From assembly GCA_963608705.1 (NCBI GenBank), contig CAVDHB010000009.1, forward strand, positions 1 through 6,892: a stretch of 6,892 nt of DNA, written 5' to 3'. Below the pieces are notes generated by a model, which was not told where the DNA came from, made no database searches, and worked only from the letters and a program-made list of their open reading frames with translations. Below, one piece after another: positions 6,344 through 6,892 of this stretch (its first letter is position 1; each line of letters starts with the position of its first letter). A program made the position numbers and the translations under genes. The DNA comes from CAVDHB01 sp963608705. GTDB taxonomy: Bacteria; Bacteroidota; Bacteroidia; Bacteroidales; Bacteroidaceae.

Positions 6344-6850
6344 ATGGATAAATTCCAACACAAATACCGTGTACCATCAGCCCGTGCCGAATGGCACAAA
6401 TATGATGGGGGTGCCTATTTCATTACAATATGCACTGCCGGAAAAGTACATTGTTTTGGAGAAATTGCTGATGGTAAGATGCAACTGTCTCAAATGGGGA
6501 ATATCGCAAAAGATTGTTTAACTCAAATACAGTCTTATTATCCTTATGCGGAAATCCCGGTGTTTGTCATCATGCCTAACCATATCCATGCGATTGTGAT
6601 TATTGATGATGATACCCCATATAGGAATGACCAATACAGTAGAGACGCGATTAATCGCGTCTCTACACCAATGCAAACAACCATCTCACGGAATCCCATG
6701 GTATTCAAATCGTTGGGTACAGTCATCCGTGGCGTAAAGGCTCGTATCAGTCGTGTGGCACATAAAAATGGCATTTCGTTCAGATGGCAGTCACGTTTTT
6801 ATGACCATATCATACGAGACAATGCTGAAATGAATAATGAAGTGATTTAA
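6344..6850 (+). CDS. REP-associated HUH transposase (RAYT, Y1_Tnp type), probably C-terminally truncated
   Basis: This 168-residue protein is of the TnpA_REP/IS200-like Y1 family, single-strand DNA endonucleases that recognise REP hairpins. Visible signatures are KYRVPSARAEWHKYDGGAYFITICT (N-terminal strand, 7-31), the metal-binding HUH motif in MPNHIHAIV (H80, H82) and FRWQSRFYDHIIRDN (146-160), in which Y153 is the candidate catalytic tyrosine. The N-terminus matches relatives, supporting the ATG at 6344. Relatives usually continue after HIIRDxxExNR with about 15-20 residues resembling IAEYIxxNPxxW. Here the frame ends at MNNEVI and the following 42 bases give no such sequence in any frame, so the tail is missing. 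Residues 99-108 (SRDAINRVST) are encoded by a second REP palindrome. The gene is AT-richer than the upstream GH42 gene. Activity is uncertain because of the short end. Confidence 0.85.
   Translation: MDKFQHKYRVPSARAEWHKYDGGAYFITICTAGKVHCFGEIADGKMQLSQMGNIAKDCLTQIQSYYPYAEIPVFVIMPNHIHAIVIIDDDTPYRNDQYSRDAINRVSTPMQTTISRNPMVFKSLGTVIRGVKARISRVAHKNGISFRWQSRFYDHIIRDNAEMNNEVI
6639..6666. repeat. REP-like 28-bp palindrome, copy 2, inside the transposase gene
   Basis: This is identical over all 28 bases to the copy at 6258-6285, with a start-to-start distance of 381 bases. It lies between the HUH motif and the C-terminal tyrosine region and is read as SRDAINRVST. One of the three reading phases of this palindrome contains TAG and TAA stops. 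The other two are open, and because the element is palindromic this holds in either orientation. The copy sits in an open phase, so the transposase frame is kept. Confidence 0.88.
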
Positions 6851-6892
6851 ACTTTTGTTCTCTTTTTAATTTTCCTCAAGAAGATTACGCAA

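Noticed and set aside
1..6892. CRISPR array, given the AbiF/Cas13 relationship
   Set aside because: There are no regularly spaced direct repeats; the only exact long repeat is the two-copy palindrome.

Overview
The window looks like a chromosomal segment of a Bacteroidales gut bacterium (Bacteroides, Phocaeicola or Parabacteroides type). The support is the Bacteroidetes -7 promoter element (TAnnTTTG) in front of genes, weak or absent Shine-Dalgarno sequences, a secreted family-42 glycosidase, and a REP-associated transposase carrying an in-frame RDAINRVST peptide that I associate with Bacteroides genomes. The species cannot be fixed from the sequence alone.

Layout. (1) 1-273 is a non-coding leader with an imperfect inverted repeat (97-157), a good Bacteroidetes promoter (about 174-205) and, immediately downstream, a compact GC-rich hairpin ending in a T run (about 211-264). 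(2) 274-1173 (+) encodes a 299-residue AbiF/AbiD-type (Abi_2) HEPN protein with the family signature RNYYAHHARLWN. The leader RNA plus this gene looks like an AbiF toxin/abortive-infection locus with its own small RNA, and is the most interesting part of the window. (3) 1174-1349 separates this gene from the convergent alaS and contains the strong alaS terminator. (4) 1350-3968 (-) is a complete alanyl-tRNA synthetase gene. (5) 3969-4163 is a divergent promoter region, with a short palindrome in the alaS leader. (6) 4164-6245 (+) encodes an exported GH42 beta-galactosidase. (7) 6246-6892 holds a perfect 28-bp palindrome, then a small HUH transposase gene of the RAYT/Y1 type (6344-6850) that contains a second identical copy of the palindrome inside its reading frame. 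The protein appears to lack its usual C-terminal tail.

The genes do not form one pathway. alaS and the GH42 gene are ordinary host functions read divergently from separate promoters. The AbiF-like locus and the RAYT/REP unit are accessory modules on either side. Both are visibly more AT-rich than alaS: lines sampled by hand gave about 37-50% GC in the accessory genes and about 53-62% in alaS. That is compatible with horizontal acquisition of the accessory modules. I found no tRNA, rRNA, CRISPR array or classical insertion sequence with terminal inverted repeats.
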